Positions 51,232 through 60,375 of a stretch of DNA of 64,000 nt are shown piece after piece (positions within the stretch are counted from its first letter, which is position 1; every line of letters starts with the position of its first letter). Below the pieces are notes generated by a model. That model was given only the letters and a program-made list of their open reading frames with translations. It was not told where the DNA came from and ran no database searches. Origin of the DNA: Peptoniphilus_A genitalis. GTDB lineage: Bacteria; Bacillota; Clostridia; Tissierellales; Peptoniphilaceae. The stretch lies in assembly GCF_949769225.1 (NCBI RefSeq), contig NZ_CATKPB010000011.1. One strand, written 5' to 3'. The position numbers and the translations under genes are program-made.

Positions 51232-52320
51232 TTAAGTCTGATTTTTTTTTATCAACTTTTTGTGAATTTCTATGGACTTATTTATATTCTCCGATCCTTC
51301 TTCTAAAAATTTTTCGGATAAAATGATATCTTGCAAAATATCATCATGTAAAAAACTCAGGCTCCTTTTCTCAAGATTTTCTGATAAATCTTTTGCCATC
51401 TTATTGTTAAATAAAAATTTTTCATAGAAAGAATTATTATTTTCAATTTTTCTTAACCTTATTATCATTTTAATATTTGCCATATTTAAGAAAAGAATTA
51501 GGGCAAAAAGTATTGCTAAGCTATAATTTTTTATAAAATTCTCAAAACTTATTGTGAGAATTACAATGAATATAAAATAGAAGGGATTGGAATAAAAATC
51601 AATTACTATCTTCTTTAAATAACTTTCCATAGAAATTATAAAAAATAAAATTGAAAGCTCTGCCACAAATAAAATCATAAATTCTTTAATGTAAATAAAA
51701 GAAAAGACTGGTATAAAATAAGTAGATGCAAAAAATATTAAATATATAAAACTTATAAGCATTACATTTAATAACAATTTATGGCTATATTTGCTTATTT
51801 GCCTCCTATATGTAAAAACAAGAATTATAGGAAATAAACCTATTGCAATTCTTGCCCATTTTAATATGTATATGTATATTAGATTATTAAAATAATTTAA
51901 AATAAAAGAAAATAGTAAGATACTACAAGCAATATAATTTATATATCTCCACTTAATTTCTTTTACACAATCTAGGAATATATATAAGTTAGAAAAAATT
52001 AAAAGATAAATAAATCCCAAGCTAACTTCATAAGTATATTTAAAATTTATTTTGTATTTGTATAGGAAGATATAATCAAGCAAAATCCATAAGGAAAATA
52101 AAACTACTAAAGAGCTATGTTCCACAATAATTTTTCTATCATCGGATAATAAAAAAACTAGAAGAGAGATGTTATTTACTAGGCTAAGAAAAAATAAAAA
52201 ATACATTCCATTAAAATCTCTTATATTTTGAATTTTTATGGAATAAAACAAAATGTACATACCTATAAAAATATATGAAATTAAAATACTTACTTTCAAA
52301 AATTTTTTGTCCTTAGTCAT
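51232..52320 (-). CDS. Sensor histidine kinase, N-terminal membrane and DHp part (frame ends at A9 tract)
   Basis: About 362 residues: roughly eight to ten transmembrane helices as sensor, then a HisKA_3-type dimerisation helix with the phospho-acceptor His in RSLSFLHDDILQDII. It runs through an A9 tract (51242-51250) and stops at TAA four codons later. Removing one A from the tract fuses it in frame with the ATPase part downstream, giving a normal kinase of about 520 residues. Start ATG at 52320 has GGAGG; the frame to 52362 is unsupported. Confidence 0.8.
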   Translation of the reverse strand: MTKDKKFLKVSILISYIFIGMYILFYSIKIQNIRDFNGMYFLFFLSLVNNISLLVFLLSDDRKIIVEHSSLVVLFSLWILLDYIFLYKYKINFKYTYEVSLGFIYLLIFSNLYIFLDCVKEIKWRYINYIACSILLFSFILNYFNNLIYIYILKWARIAIGLFPIILVFTYRRQISKYSHKLLLNVMLISFIYLIFFASTYFIPVFSFIYIKEFMILFVAELSILFFIISMESYLKKIVIDFYSNPFYFIFIVILTISFENFIKNYSLAILFALILFLNMANIKMIIRLRKIENNNSFYEKFLFNNKMAKDLSENLEKRSLSFLHDDILQDIILSEKFLEEGSENINKSIEIHKKLIKKNQT

Positions 52321-52353
52321 ATTTACCTCCTTCAAATTTTGTTTTACAAACTT

Positions 52354-52359
52354 ATTATA
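52354..52359 (-). promoter_or_regulatory. Putative -10 box for the sensor kinase/regulator unit
   Basis: TATAAT on the minus strand, 34-39 bases before the kinase start and just after the preceding gene's terminator. The -35 is weak. Confidence 0.4.
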
Positions 52360-52362
52360 CAT

Positions 52363-52398
52363 TAAAAATTAAAAGGTCCTAAATTAATAGAACCTTTT
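52363..52398 (-). terminator. Terminator of the 98-residue exported protein gene
   Basis: Minus-strand stem AAAAGGT/ACCTTTT (plus 52392-52398 and 52371-52377), with an AATTTTT tail. Confidence 0.65.
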
Positions 52399-52403
52399 AA
52401 AGA

Positions 52404-52700
52404 CTAATTATTTAAAAAAGAATAACCATCCTTTTCCACTACACCGGAATATTCACCATAATAAATATTATTTTCCATTTTTACTGAGTCTGGATTGAAC
52501 TTTAAATCTCCTCTGTATCTTACCAGTCCCTTATTAGTCTGGTAAGTAATGTATTCAGGAAAACTGTAAGCATCATATCTTCTCTTTACACTTGTAACTT
52601 CCATTTCACTTTTAAAACCGTTAAATAAAAACAATACAGTTAAAATAACAAAAATTATTAAAATTAATTTTACACTCTTAGCTTTTAATTTGGAAATCAT
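52404..52700 (-). CDS. Small exported/anchored protein, paralogue of the 95-residue neighbour
   Basis: 98 residues: basic N-terminus, one helix (about 10-27, signal anchor), then a small domain containing YITYQTNKGLVRYRGDLKFN and YYGEYSGVVEKDGYSF. The same pattern (ITYKEKKGLIEYKIDLKLN, YYAEYSGTI) occurs in the next gene upstream, so the two are tandem duplicates. GGAGG precedes the ATG. Unknown family; located next to a two-component system that could sense or control it. Confidence 0.7.
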   Translation of the reverse strand: MISKLKAKSVKLILIIFVILTVLFLFNGFKSEMEVTSVKRRYDAYSFPEYITYQTNKGLVRYRGDLKFNPDSVKMENNIYYGEYSGVVEKDGYSFLNN

Positions 52701-52780
52701 AATAAGCCTCCTAGATAATTTTCTTCTTATTTTTATTATAATATTCCTGAATTTTTTGTCAGTTAACTTTTGTGCATACT

Positions 52781-53068
52781 TTATTTAAAAGTAAAAGCTT
52801 CTGGTCTTATTGTTCCACTGTATTCTGCGTAATACTTATCAGACTCTGGATCCTTTTTTATTCTATTTTCATTTAATTTTAAATCTATTTTATATTCGAT
52901 TAAACCTTTTTTCTCCTTGTATGTAATGTCTTTTGGGAAAATTCTGCTATAACCACTTTTAATCTTTGTTATAGGCTCTTCTTTTGGTATTCCTAAAATT
53001 AAAAATAAAGTTAAACTAGATAAAATTAAAATTGAGATTAAAATATTTTTTATCTTTATATTTTTCAT
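52781..53068 (-). CDS. Small exported/anchored protein, paralogue of the 98-residue neighbour
   Basis: 95 residues: N-terminal signal anchor (about 7-26, ILISILILSSLTLFLIL), then the same small extracytoplasmic domain as the downstream paralogue (KGLIEYKIDLKLN; YYAEYSGTIRPEAFTF). About 35-40 percent identical by eye. AGGTGATG precedes the ATG. No family recognised. Confidence 0.7.
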   Translation of the reverse strand: MKNIKIKNILISILILSSLTLFLILGIPKEEPITKIKSGYSRIFPKDITYKEKKGLIEYKIDLKLNENRIKKDPESDKYYAEYSGTIRPEAFTFK

Positions 53069-53083
53069 AGCATCACCTTATAA

Positions 53084-53106
53084 AAAAAGAGAAGGCTCTC
53101 GCCTTC
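53084..53106 (-). terminator. Terminator of the thl-crt-hbd operon
   Basis: Minus-strand stem GAAGGC/GCCTTC (plus 53101-53106 and 53091-53096) with a GAGA loop, then T-rich sequence. Confidence 0.88.
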
Positions 53107-53123
53107 CCCTAAATTTCTTAAAA

Positions 53124-53960
53124 TTAATATTTATAAAATCCTTCGCCAGTTTTTCTTCCAAGTAGTCCAGCCCTAACCATCTTCTTAAGAAGTGTGTGTG
53201 GTCTGTATTTTGGATCGCCGAATTCATTGTAAAGAACTTCCATGATTGCAAGAACAACATCAAGTCCTACAAGGTCTCCTAGAGCAAGAGGTCCCATTGG
53301 GTGGTTTGCGCCAAGTTGCATTGCTGTGTCAATGTCTTCAACTGATGCAATGCCTTCTGCGTAAATACCAATTGCTTCGTTGATCATTGGAATTAAAATT
53401 CTATTTACAACGAAACCAGGAGCTTCGTCAACTTCTACTGGAGTCTTACCAATTTCTTTAGAAAGTTCAATAATCATATCCTTAACTTTAGGATCAGTTT
53501 TCTTTCCAGAGATTACTTCAACAAGTTTCATTGCTGGAACTGGATTGAAGAAGTGCATGCCAATTACTTTTTCAGGTCTTTTTGTAGCTGCGCCAATGTC
53601 AGTTATTGAAAGAGATGAAGTATTTGATGCGAGAACAGTTTTTACTTCGCATTTTTCACATAATTCTGTAAAGATAGCTTTTTTGATTTTTGGATTTTCT
53701 GTAGCTGCTTCAATGATAAGGTCACAGTCAACTACATCTTCAATATCACTTGAATATTTAAGATTTGCCAGAGCCTTATCCATTTCTTCTTTTGTCATTC
53801 TTTCTTTAGAAACATTTTTTTCGTAACCCTTTACGATTTTATTTTCAGCATTCTTTAATGCTTCTGGTGCAATGTCTCTAACTATTACTTCATGATGAGT
53901 TGCAAGTACTTGAGCAATACCTGCTCCCATAGTACCTGATCCAATTACTGCTATTTTCAT
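53124..53960 (-). CDS. hbd: 3-hydroxybutyryl-CoA dehydrogenase
   Basis: 278 residues. N-terminal NAD-binding GSGTMGAGIAQ (7-17); catalytic His-Glu dyad in GMHFFNPVPAMKLVEVI; C-terminal dimerisation domain GFVVNRILIPMINEA...LGANHPMGPLALGDLVGLD. Reduces acetoacetyl-CoA to 3-hydroxybutyryl-CoA in butyrate fermentation. Third gene of the thiolase-crotonase-Hbd operon. Confidence 0.95.
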   Translation of the reverse strand: MKIAVIGSGTMGAGIAQVLATHHEVIVRDIAPEALKNAENKIVKGYEKNVSKERMTKEEMDKALANLKYSSDIEDVVDCDLIIEAATENPKIKKAIFTELCEKCEVKTVLASNTSSLSITDIGAATKRPEKVIGMHFFNPVPAMKLVEVISGKKTDPKVKDMIIELSKEIGKTPVEVDEAPGFVVNRILIPMINEAIGIYAEGIASVEDIDTAMQLGANHPMGPLALGDLVGLDVVLAIMEVLYNEFGDPKYRPHTLLKKMVRAGLLGRKTGEGFYKY

Positions 53961-53974
53961 TGTTATCCCCTCTT

Positions 53975-54751
53975 TTATTCCCCTGTAAATTCTGATTTTC
54001 TCTTATTTAAAAATGCATCCATGCCTTCTTTTTGGTCATTAGTTGCAAAACATAGGCCAAAGTGAGTTTTTTCAATTTGCATAGCTGTATCAATATCTGT
54101 TTGAGATCCATTGATAATAGATTGCTTAGCGTATTCAACAGCCTTAGGAGCATGAGATGCAATTTTGTTTGCCATTTCAACAGCCTTATCTATAAGTTCT
54201 TCTGGTTCGTAAACGTGGTTTACAAGTCCAATTTGGTAAGCCTTGTCAGCACCAATCATTTCTGTTGTATAGATAAGTTCCTTTGCGTATCCTGGTCCTA
54301 TTACTCTAGAAAGTCTTTGTGTTCCACCAAATCCTGGTGTGATTCCGAGACCAACTTCTGGTTGACCAAATTTTGCCTTAGTAGATGCTAGTCTTATGTC
54401 ACAAGCTATAGAAATTTCACATCCACCACCAAGGGCAAAGCCATTAACTGCAGCAATAACTGGTGTTCTACATTTTTCAATTTCCATGAAAGTATCCATA
54501 CCAAGTTTTGCAAAGTCGTAGGCTTCACTAGCTGTGAAGTTTGCCATTTCTGCAATATCGGCACCAGCAACAAAGGATTTGCCTGCACCTGTTATTATAA
54601 TACATCTTACATCTTCATCAACATTTGAGAAGAAGTGGTGAATTTCTTTTAACATAGCAGAGTTAAGAGCGTTTAGGCTCTTTTCTCTACTAAGTGTTAT
54701 AAGAACAACTCCCTTAGGTTTTTCTTCTACTATTAGATATTTATAGTCCAT
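53975..54751 (-). CDS. crt: 3-hydroxybutyryl-CoA dehydratase (crotonase)
   Basis: 258 residues of the enoyl-CoA hydratase fold. Oxyanion-hole segments GKSFVAGADIAEM and NGFALGGGCEISIACD, and the two catalytic Glu in GGGCE and GQPEVGLGITPGFGGTQR. Dehydrates 3-hydroxybutyryl-CoA to crotonyl-CoA. It starts 5 bases after the thiolase gene; its ribosome site AGGAAGGG lies in the thiolase coding end. Confidence 0.95.
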   Translation of the reverse strand: MDYKYLIVEEKPKGVVLITLSREKSLNALNSAMLKEIHHFFSNVDEDVRCIIITGAGKSFVAGADIAEMANFTASEAYDFAKLGMDTFMEIEKCRTPVIAAVNGFALGGGCEISIACDIRLASTKAKFGQPEVGLGITPGFGGTQRLSRVIGPGYAKELIYTTEMIGADKAYQIGLVNHVYEPEELIDKAVEMANKIASHAPKAVEYAKQSIINGSQTDIDTAMQIEKTHFGLCFATNDQKEGMDAFLNKRKSEFTGE

Positions 54752-54756
54752 CTAGC

Positions 54757-55941
54757 TTAGTCCCTTCCTACGATAAGAGCTGTTCCCATTCCTCCACCGA
54801 TACAAAGTGTAGCAAGTCCTTTCTTAGCATCTCTCTTCTTCATTTCGAATAATAGAGTTGTTAAGATTCTAGCACCACTTGCTCCAATTGGGTGACCTAT
54901 AGCAATAGCTCCACCATTTACGTTAACTTTGTTAATGTCAAAGCCCATTTCCTTGTTAACTGCAGCAGCTTGAGCAGCAAAAGCTTCGTTAGCTTCGATT
55001 AGGTCAAGGTCATCTGCCTTTAGTCCAGCAATTTCAAGTGCCTTAGTTGATGATGGGATAGGTCCTGTACCCATAATCTTAGGGTCAACACCTGCTGTTG
55101 CATAAGAAATAATGTATGCAAGAGGTTCTACTCCAAGTTCTTTTGCCTTAGATTCTTTCATTAGTACAAGCATTGCTGCACCGTCGTTGATTCCTGATGC
55201 GTTACCTGCTGTAACTGTACCGTCTTTTTTGAAAGCTGGTCTAAGTTTTGCAAGTCCTTCAGCTGTTACACCGTCTCTAATGAATTCGTCAGTGTCACAA
55301 ACTGTTACATTTCCTTTTCTATCTTTAATTTCTACTGGAACGATTTCGTCTTTAAATCTTCCTTCTTTTTTAGCTCTTTCTGCATTGTTTTGAGATCTTG
55401 CAGCAAGTTCGTCTTGCATTTCTCTTGTAATGCCATATTTTTCAGCTACGTTTTCAGCTGTAATACCCATGTGGTAGTCGTTGAAAGCATCCCAAAGTCC
55501 GTCGTTAATCATTGTATCAACAACTTTTTTGTCGCCCATTCTTGCTCCCCATCTTTCGTTTGTAAGAGCGTAAGGTGCCATTGACATTGATTCAGTACCA
55601 CCAGCTAGTACGATTTCAGCATCTCCTGCCTTGATAACTTGAGCTGCTAAACTTACTGCACGAAGTCCTGATCCACAAACGATATTAAGTGTAACTGCTG
55701 GAGTCTTAATATCAATTCCTGCTCCAAGTACAACTTGTCTTGCAACGTTTTGTCCTTGTGCTGCTTGAAGAACATTACCGATATAAGCTTCGTCTACCAT
55801 ATCAGCCTTAACATTTGCTCTCTTAAGAGCTTCTTTTGCTGCAATTGAACCAAGTTCTACTGCTGAAGTGTTCTTAAATTGTCCTCCAAAACTACCTACA
55901 GCTGTTCTTGCAGCTGATGCTATAACAATTCTATCTTCCAT
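54757..55941 (-). CDS. Acetyl-CoA acetyltransferase (thiolase)
   Basis: 394 residues. Acyl-enzyme Cys in LNIVCGSGLRAV (about 88), His in NGGAIAIGHPIGASGARI, and the late Cys in ATLCIGGGMGTALI: the complete biosynthetic thiolase triad. Condenses two acetyl-CoA to acetoacetyl-CoA, the entry step for crt and hbd. The start at 55941 has GGAGG; the frame to 55971 is unsupported. First gene of the operon. The remaining butyrate genes (butyryl-CoA dehydrogenase, Etf) are not in the window. Confidence 0.95.
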   Translation of the reverse strand: MEDRIVIASAARTAVGSFGGQFKNTSAVELGSIAAKEALKRANVKADMVDEAYIGNVLQAAQGQNVARQVVLGAGIDIKTPAVTLNIVCGSGLRAVSLAAQVIKAGDAEIVLAGGTESMSMAPYALTNERWGARMGDKKVVDTMINDGLWDAFNDYHMGITAENVAEKYGITREMQDELAARSQNNAERAKKEGRFKDEIVPVEIKDRKGNVTVCDTDEFIRDGVTAEGLAKLRPAFKKDGTVTAGNASGINDGAAMLVLMKESKAKELGVEPLAYIISYATAGVDPKIMGTGPIPSSTKALEIAGLKADDLDLIEANEAFAAQAAAVNKEMGFDINKVNVNGGAIAIGHPIGASGARILTTLLFEMKKRDAKKGLATLCIGGGMGTALIVGRD

Positions 55942-56108
55942 GTTTTCCTCCTTATTACTTCCCTGTGGCAATTGCCACTAGTAAAACAATCTCTCCCTTT
56001 GATTTGTACAAGTTGTGCGAGTAAAAATATTATTCCTCTCTTATTTCAACTTTTGCTAAAAGCTATGCCAATTTATACTGCTAGCTAAATAGATTTAATA
56101 TCCTAAAA

Positions 56109-57212
56109 TCAAATCATACCTTCTAGTACATCAACAATTTTTTCTGCAGCATGACCGTCACCATAAGGGTTAACAGCCCTTGCCATCTCGTCATATAGGT
56201 CCTTATCTTCAAGTAAGGCAACTATAGACGCATAAACATCTTGTTCTTTTGTACCAACAAGCTTTGCAGTCTTAGCCTCTACTCCCTCCATTCTCTCTGT
56301 CTCATTTCTAAGAACTAGAACAGGTTTCCCTAGAGCAGGTGCTTCTTCCTGTACCCCTCCTGAATCTGTAACGACAAATTTTACCCTTGCCATTAAGTTT
56401 GAAAAAGGAAGGTAGGAAAGTGGTTCAATTAAATGAACCCTATCTAAATCAGCAAAATACTTTTCAGCAGCTTCCCTTACTATAGGATTTAAATGTCTTG
56501 GGAATACAATTTCAAGATTTTCCTTTTCCAAGACTACACGCCTTATAGCCTTGAAAATATCTTCCATTGGCTTGCCCCAATTCTCTCTCCTATGTGCAGT
56601 AAGTAACACTACATCTCTATTATAATCTATATCGTTTAAAATTTCATCGTCAAAAACAAAATCTTCTCTTACAGAATATTTGAGTGCATCTATAACAGTA
56701 TTTCCAGTTATGAAAATATTTTTTTCGTCATAGCCTTCCCTAATTAAATTTTGCCTGTTTGATTCAGTTGGAGCAAAATGATAATTTGAAATTACACCTG
56801 TTAGCTTCCTGTTGGCCTCTTCTGGATAAGGTGAATAAAGGTTGCCTGATCTTAAACCTGCTTCTACGTGACCAATTTTTATTTTTTTATAAAAGGCTGC
56901 AAGGGCTGCAGCAAATACTGTAGTAGTATCTCCTTGGACAAGCAAGATATCTGGCTTTAATTCATCTAAGATTCCTTCAAGGCCTAGAAGAGTTTTTGTA
57001 GTTACATCTGTAAGTGATTGTCCCTTCTTAAAAATATTTAAATCATAGTCTGGTTCTATATCAAAAATTTCTAGCACTTGGTCCAACATTTCTCTGTGTT
57101 GACCTGTGACACAAGTATAGCACTCAAGGTTCTTCCTCTTTTGAATTTCCTTTATTATTGGTGCCATCTTTATGCCCTCAGGCCTTGTACCAAATACAAA
57201 TAATACCTTCAA
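56109..57212 (-). CDS. wecB: UDP-N-acetylglucosamine 2-epimerase (non-hydrolysing)
   Basis: 367 residues, GT-B fold. FGTRPEGIKMAPI at the N-terminus, VQGDTTTVFAAALAAFY, GHVEAGLRSGNLYSPYPEE and the C-terminal TDSGGVQEEAPALGKPVLVLRNETERMEG are all family signatures. Makes UDP-ManNAc for teichoic acid or secondary wall polymer, which would also serve SLH protein anchoring. It follows the TagO/WecA gene by one base. Confidence 0.95.
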   Translation of the reverse strand: MKVLFVFGTRPEGIKMAPIIKEIQKRKNLECYTCVTGQHREMLDQVLEIFDIEPDYDLNIFKKGQSLTDVTTKTLLGLEGILDELKPDILLVQGDTTTVFAAALAAFYKKIKIGHVEAGLRSGNLYSPYPEEANRKLTGVISNYHFAPTESNRQNLIREGYDEKNIFITGNTVIDALKYSVREDFVFDDEILNDIDYNRDVVLLTAHRRENWGKPMEDIFKAIRRVVLEKENLEIVFPRHLNPIVREAAEKYFADLDRVHLIEPLSYLPFSNLMARVKFVVTDSGGVQEEAPALGKPVLVLRNETERMEGVEAKTAKLVGTKEQDVYASIVALLEDKDLYDEMARAVNPYGDGHAAEKIVDVLEGMI

Positions 57213-57213
57213 T

Positions 57214-58242
57214 TTATTCCTCCTTGTTTTTTAACATACCTGCTGCCACTCCCGTTGCAATTATTATAAGTAAAACTCCTATTGAGATTACAAGGGCAAT
57301 GGATGAATGGAATCTTGAAATTAAGTTTGCAAGAACTCCAAAGATTGCAGATATAGAATAGAGAATTACAACAGTCTGCCTTTGATTTAGTCCCATCTTC
57401 AAAAGTCTGTGGTGAAGGTGACCCTTATCGGCTTCCACCATGGACTTGCCTGATAATTTCCTTCTAACCATGGCAAAGGCTGTGTCAAATACTGGTACTC
57501 CTAGGATTAAAACTGGCACAAATATCATTAAGATAGCAGCTTGTTTTAAAAATCCAGAAATACTTATATATGAAAGCATGAATCCAAGGTAAAGGGCTCC
57601 TGTATCTCCCATAAAGATCTTTGCAGGATTGAAGTTGAAGGGCAAAAATCCTAGACATGCTCCTGCTACTAAGGCACAGACAAGACTCACATCGTACCTT
57701 CCCATCTTGTATGTTATGAAGAACATGGAGATGGCACATATCATTGAGACACCTGATGCCAATCCATCTAGTCCATCAATTAAGTTAATTGTGTTTGTTA
57801 TTCCACAAACCCAAAAAATTGTTACTGGTATGGACAAGATATTTAAAATAAGTAGGGCATCATGGGAGTCAAATGGATTTGTAAAAAATTCAATTTTCAT
57901 ACCGCCAATAATTAATATTACCGCAGCTAAAATTTGAAAAAGAAATTTTAGCTTGGGACTTAGACCTTCCTTGTCATCATAAAGCCCAGATATGGCAATG
58001 ATAAGAGAAGCAATAAGTGTCAATATTAAGTTTTTATTTATTGGAAGATAGTAGACCATAAGGAGGGATACGGATATTACCATGGCTATGCCACCGCCTA
58101 CTGGTATAGGCTTTTTGTGGACACGTCTCTCATCCTTAGGCACATCTAAAAAACCCTTCTTTTTAGCAATCTTTATAGTAAAGGGCATTTGAATAAATGT
58201 CAGTATAAAGGCAGCCAAAAAAGGAATTATATATTTATACAT
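57214..58242 (-). CDS. Undecaprenyl-phosphate N-acetylglucosaminyl 1-phosphate transferase (TagO/WecA, MraY family)
   Basis: 342-residue polytopic membrane enzyme with about ten helices. The conserved aspartate-rich motifs are VPKDERRVHKKPIPVGGG at the N-terminus, LYDDKEGLSPK, NLIDGLDGLASGVS and FNFNPAKIFMGDTGALYLGF, with the late DKGHLHHRLLKMG. Initiates wall polymer synthesis on the lipid carrier. Immediately precedes wecB, a sensible pairing. Confidence 0.94.
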   Translation of the reverse strand: MYKYIIPFLAAFILTFIQMPFTIKIAKKKGFLDVPKDERRVHKKPIPVGGGIAMVISVSLLMVYYLPINKNLILTLIASLIIAISGLYDDKEGLSPKLKFLFQILAAVILIIGGMKIEFFTNPFDSHDALLILNILSIPVTIFWVCGITNTINLIDGLDGLASGVSMICAISMFFITYKMGRYDVSLVCALVAGACLGFLPFNFNPAKIFMGDTGALYLGFMLSYISISGFLKQAAILMIFVPVLILGVPVFDTAFAMVRRKLSGKSMVEADKGHLHHRLLKMGLNQRQTVVILYSISAIFGVLANLISRFHSSIALVISIGVLLIIIATGVAAGMLKNKEE

Positions 58243-58251
58243 ATTAACCTC

Positions 58252-58878
58252 TTACTTAGTTCCAAATAATCTGTCTCCCGCATCTCCTAGGCCAGGTACA
58301 ATATATTTATCATCATTTAATCTTTCATCAAGTGCTGCAAGATAGATTTCCACATCAGGGTGGGCTTCTTGAACTGCCTTAACTCCTTCTGGTGCTGCTA
58401 ATAGATTTATAGATTTAATGTTTTTTGCACCATTTCTCTTAAGTTCGTCTATAGCTTCTATTAGGGATCCACCAGTTGCTAGCATTGGGTCAACAACAAG
58501 CATAAGTCTTGATGAAACATCCTTAGGTAGTTTTGAATAATAAGTTACTGGTTTGTGAGTTTCTGGATCACGGTACATTCCTATGTGACCAACTCTTGCA
58601 GCAGGGATAATTGTAAGTAGACCTTCTACCATTCCAAGGCCAGCTCTTAAAATTGGAACAATTCCAACCTTCTTTCCAGAGATAACTCTTCCTGTAGTCT
58701 TGCAAATAGGAGTTTCTATTTCAATTTCTTCAGTTTCAAGGTCTCTTGTAACTTCATAGCCCATAAGAGTTGCTATTTCATTGGCAACTTGTCTAAATTC
58801 CATGGAGCTTGTTTCTTTTTTTCTTAAGATTGTCATCTTGTGATCAATTAGTGGGTGTTTTATTAAAGTGTATCCCAT
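58252..58878 (-). CDS. upp: Uracil phosphoribosyltransferase
   Basis: 208 residues. PRPP loop VVDPMLATGGSL (about 128-139), substrate loop GIVPILRAGLGMVEG and the uracil-binding C-terminus YIVPGLGDAGDRLFGTK. Salvages uracil to UMP, complementing the de novo pyr operon in this window. It starts one base after rpiB, as in the ywlF/upp neighbourhood of Bacillus. Confidence 0.96.
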   Translation of the reverse strand: MGYTLIKHPLIDHKMTILRKKETSSMEFRQVANEIATLMGYEVTRDLETEEIEIETPICKTTGRVISGKKVGIVPILRAGLGMVEGLLTIIPAARVGHIGMYRDPETHKPVTYYSKLPKDVSSRLMLVVDPMLATGGSLIEAIDELKRNGAKNIKSINLLAAPEGVKAVQEAHPDVEIYLAALDERLNDDKYIVPGLGDAGDRLFGTK

Positions 58879-58879
58879 T

Positions 58880-59311
58880 TTAGTCCTCCTCGATTTTATT
58901 TACTCTATTAATGTGTCTTCCGCCTTCAAATTCTTCATCTAAGAAGGCATCTAGTATTTCTATTGCCATGTCATGACCTATAAGTCTTGCTCCAAGGGCC
59001 AATACATTGGCGTCGTTGTGACGTCTTGCAAGCCTTGCAGAGTAGGGTTCAGAACAAAGTGCTGCCCTTATTCCCTTAACCTTATTTGCAGAAATTGAAA
59101 TTCCAATTCCAGATCCACAAATTACTATTCCAAAGTCTAGGCCCTCATCTATTACAGCATGACCAACTGCGTGACCATAGTCTGGATAGTCTACCCTTGA
59201 ATCATCAAAGGGTCCCAGGTCCTTAACTTCAATATTTTTTTCTTCAAGATATTGGATTAGGTCTTTTTTTAAATAAAAACCTGCGTGATCTGAACCAATT
59301 CCTATTTTCAT
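58880..59311 (-). CDS. rpiB: Ribose-5-phosphate isomerase B
   Basis: 143 residues. GSDHAGFYLKKDLIQYL, the DYPDYGHAVG loop, active-site Cys in GIVICGSGIGISISANK, and RHNDANVLALGARLIG. Interconverts ribose- and ribulose-5-phosphate. ATG at 59311 with GGAGG 6 bases upstream; the frame to 59350 overlaps tsaC and is rejected. Confidence 0.96.
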   Translation of the reverse strand: MKIGIGSDHAGFYLKKDLIQYLEEKNIEVKDLGPFDDSRVDYPDYGHAVGHAVIDEGLDFGIVICGSGIGISISANKVKGIRAALCSEPYSARLARRHNDANVLALGARLIGHDMAIEILDAFLDEEFEGGRHINRVNKIEED

Positions 59312-59319
59312 ATTTCCTC

Positions 59320-60375
59320 CTAAATTCTCATGACTACCTTGCCACCGCAAGCCTTCAAAAGTCTATTCATTATACTAAGGCCCATTCCCCTAAGTTCAAA
59401 GCCTTCAGCAAAAATTATGTCAATATCTTCTTCGTCACATCTTCTTAGTGCATCAAAAAGATTTGTAGCAACCTCTTCCAAATGCTCTCTTGATCCAAGG
59501 TTTATAAGTAGTTCAACACCAGTATTTTCATACTCGTCATAGGTTTCATCAGTTGCAAGGACTGCGATTTTCTTGTCCTTGTTCTCTTCTATATTTTTCT
59601 TGATTTCATTTACAAGTTTGTCAAGTCTACCGCCAAAGCAAATTGCCTCTGCCCTTGGGGCATAATGTCTGTATTTTTGTCCCGGTGATTTTGGTACTTC
59701 ATGGGATTTGGAATCAATAGTTGCTGAATCAATAGTTATTCTTTCATCAACTTCTTGCAGATTCTCAAGAGTAATCTTACCAGGCCTTAAAATCATTGGT
59801 GGGTCAACTGTCACATCAAGAACTGTTGATTCTATTCCAACAACGGAGTGGCCACCATCTACAATTATATCAACTCGACCATCAAGGTCTTCTATTACGT
59901 GTTCCACCTTAGTTGGTGAAGGTCTGCCAGATAAGTTTGCTGAAGGAGCAGCTACTGGAAAATCCACTGACTTTAGGATGTCGTGAGCAATCTTGTTGCT
60001 TGGCTCTCTTATGGCAACTGTGTCAAGACCTCCTGTCGCTTCATCAGGTACCTTGTCTGACCTCTTGAAAATTATCGTTAAGGGACCTGGCCAAAACTTT
60101 TTAATACATTTTTTTGCCACTTCTGGTACTTCTGCAACTAAATCGTCAAGTTGAGAGTTATCTGCTATGTGAAGTATTAGTGGGTTGTCGCTAGGCCTTC
60201 CCTTGGCTTCATATATTTTTTTACAAGTCCTCTTGTTAAGTCCATTGCCACCAAGTCCGTAGACAGTTTCTGTTGGCAGGACAACGAGGCCTCCATCTCT
60301 TAGGGTCTGGCTTATTTTTTTTATATAAACTTTATCTTTGCCATTTCCCTTAAATTTAAATATGTCTGTTTTCAC
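59320..60375 (-). CDS. L-threonylcarbamoyladenylate synthase (Sua5/YwlC type)
   Basis: 351 residues, the long Sua5 form: a YrdC domain (about 15-205, with GGLVVLPTETVYGLG, KGRPSDNPL, WPGPLTII and PSANLSGRPSPT) and a C-terminal Sua5 domain after SPGQKYRHYAPRAE. Makes threonylcarbamoyl-AMP for the essential t6A37 tRNA modification. GTG start at 60375, 7 bases after AGGTG; this ribosome site lies in the 3' arm of the preceding terminator. Confidence 0.94.
   Translation of the reverse strand: MKTDIFKFKGNGKDKVYIKKISQTLRDGGLVVLPTETVYGLGGNGLNKRTCKKIYEAKGRPSDNPLILHIADNSQLDDLVAEVPEVAKKCIKKFWPGPLTIIFKRSDKVPDEATGGLDTVAIREPSNKIAHDILKSVDFPVAAPSANLSGRPSPTKVEHVIEDLDGRVDIIVDGGHSVVGIESTVLDVTVDPPMILRPGKITLENLQEVDERITIDSATIDSKSHEVPKSPGQKYRHYAPRAEAICFGGRLDKLVNEIKKNIEENKDKKIAVLATDETYDEYENTGVELLINLGSREHLEEVATNLFDALRRCDEEDIDIIFAEGFELRGMGLSIMNRLLKACGGKVVMRI

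Noticed and set aside
53078..53263. 61-codon frame overlapping the end of hbd
   Set aside because: Shifted frame through hbd and its terminator; no independent support.
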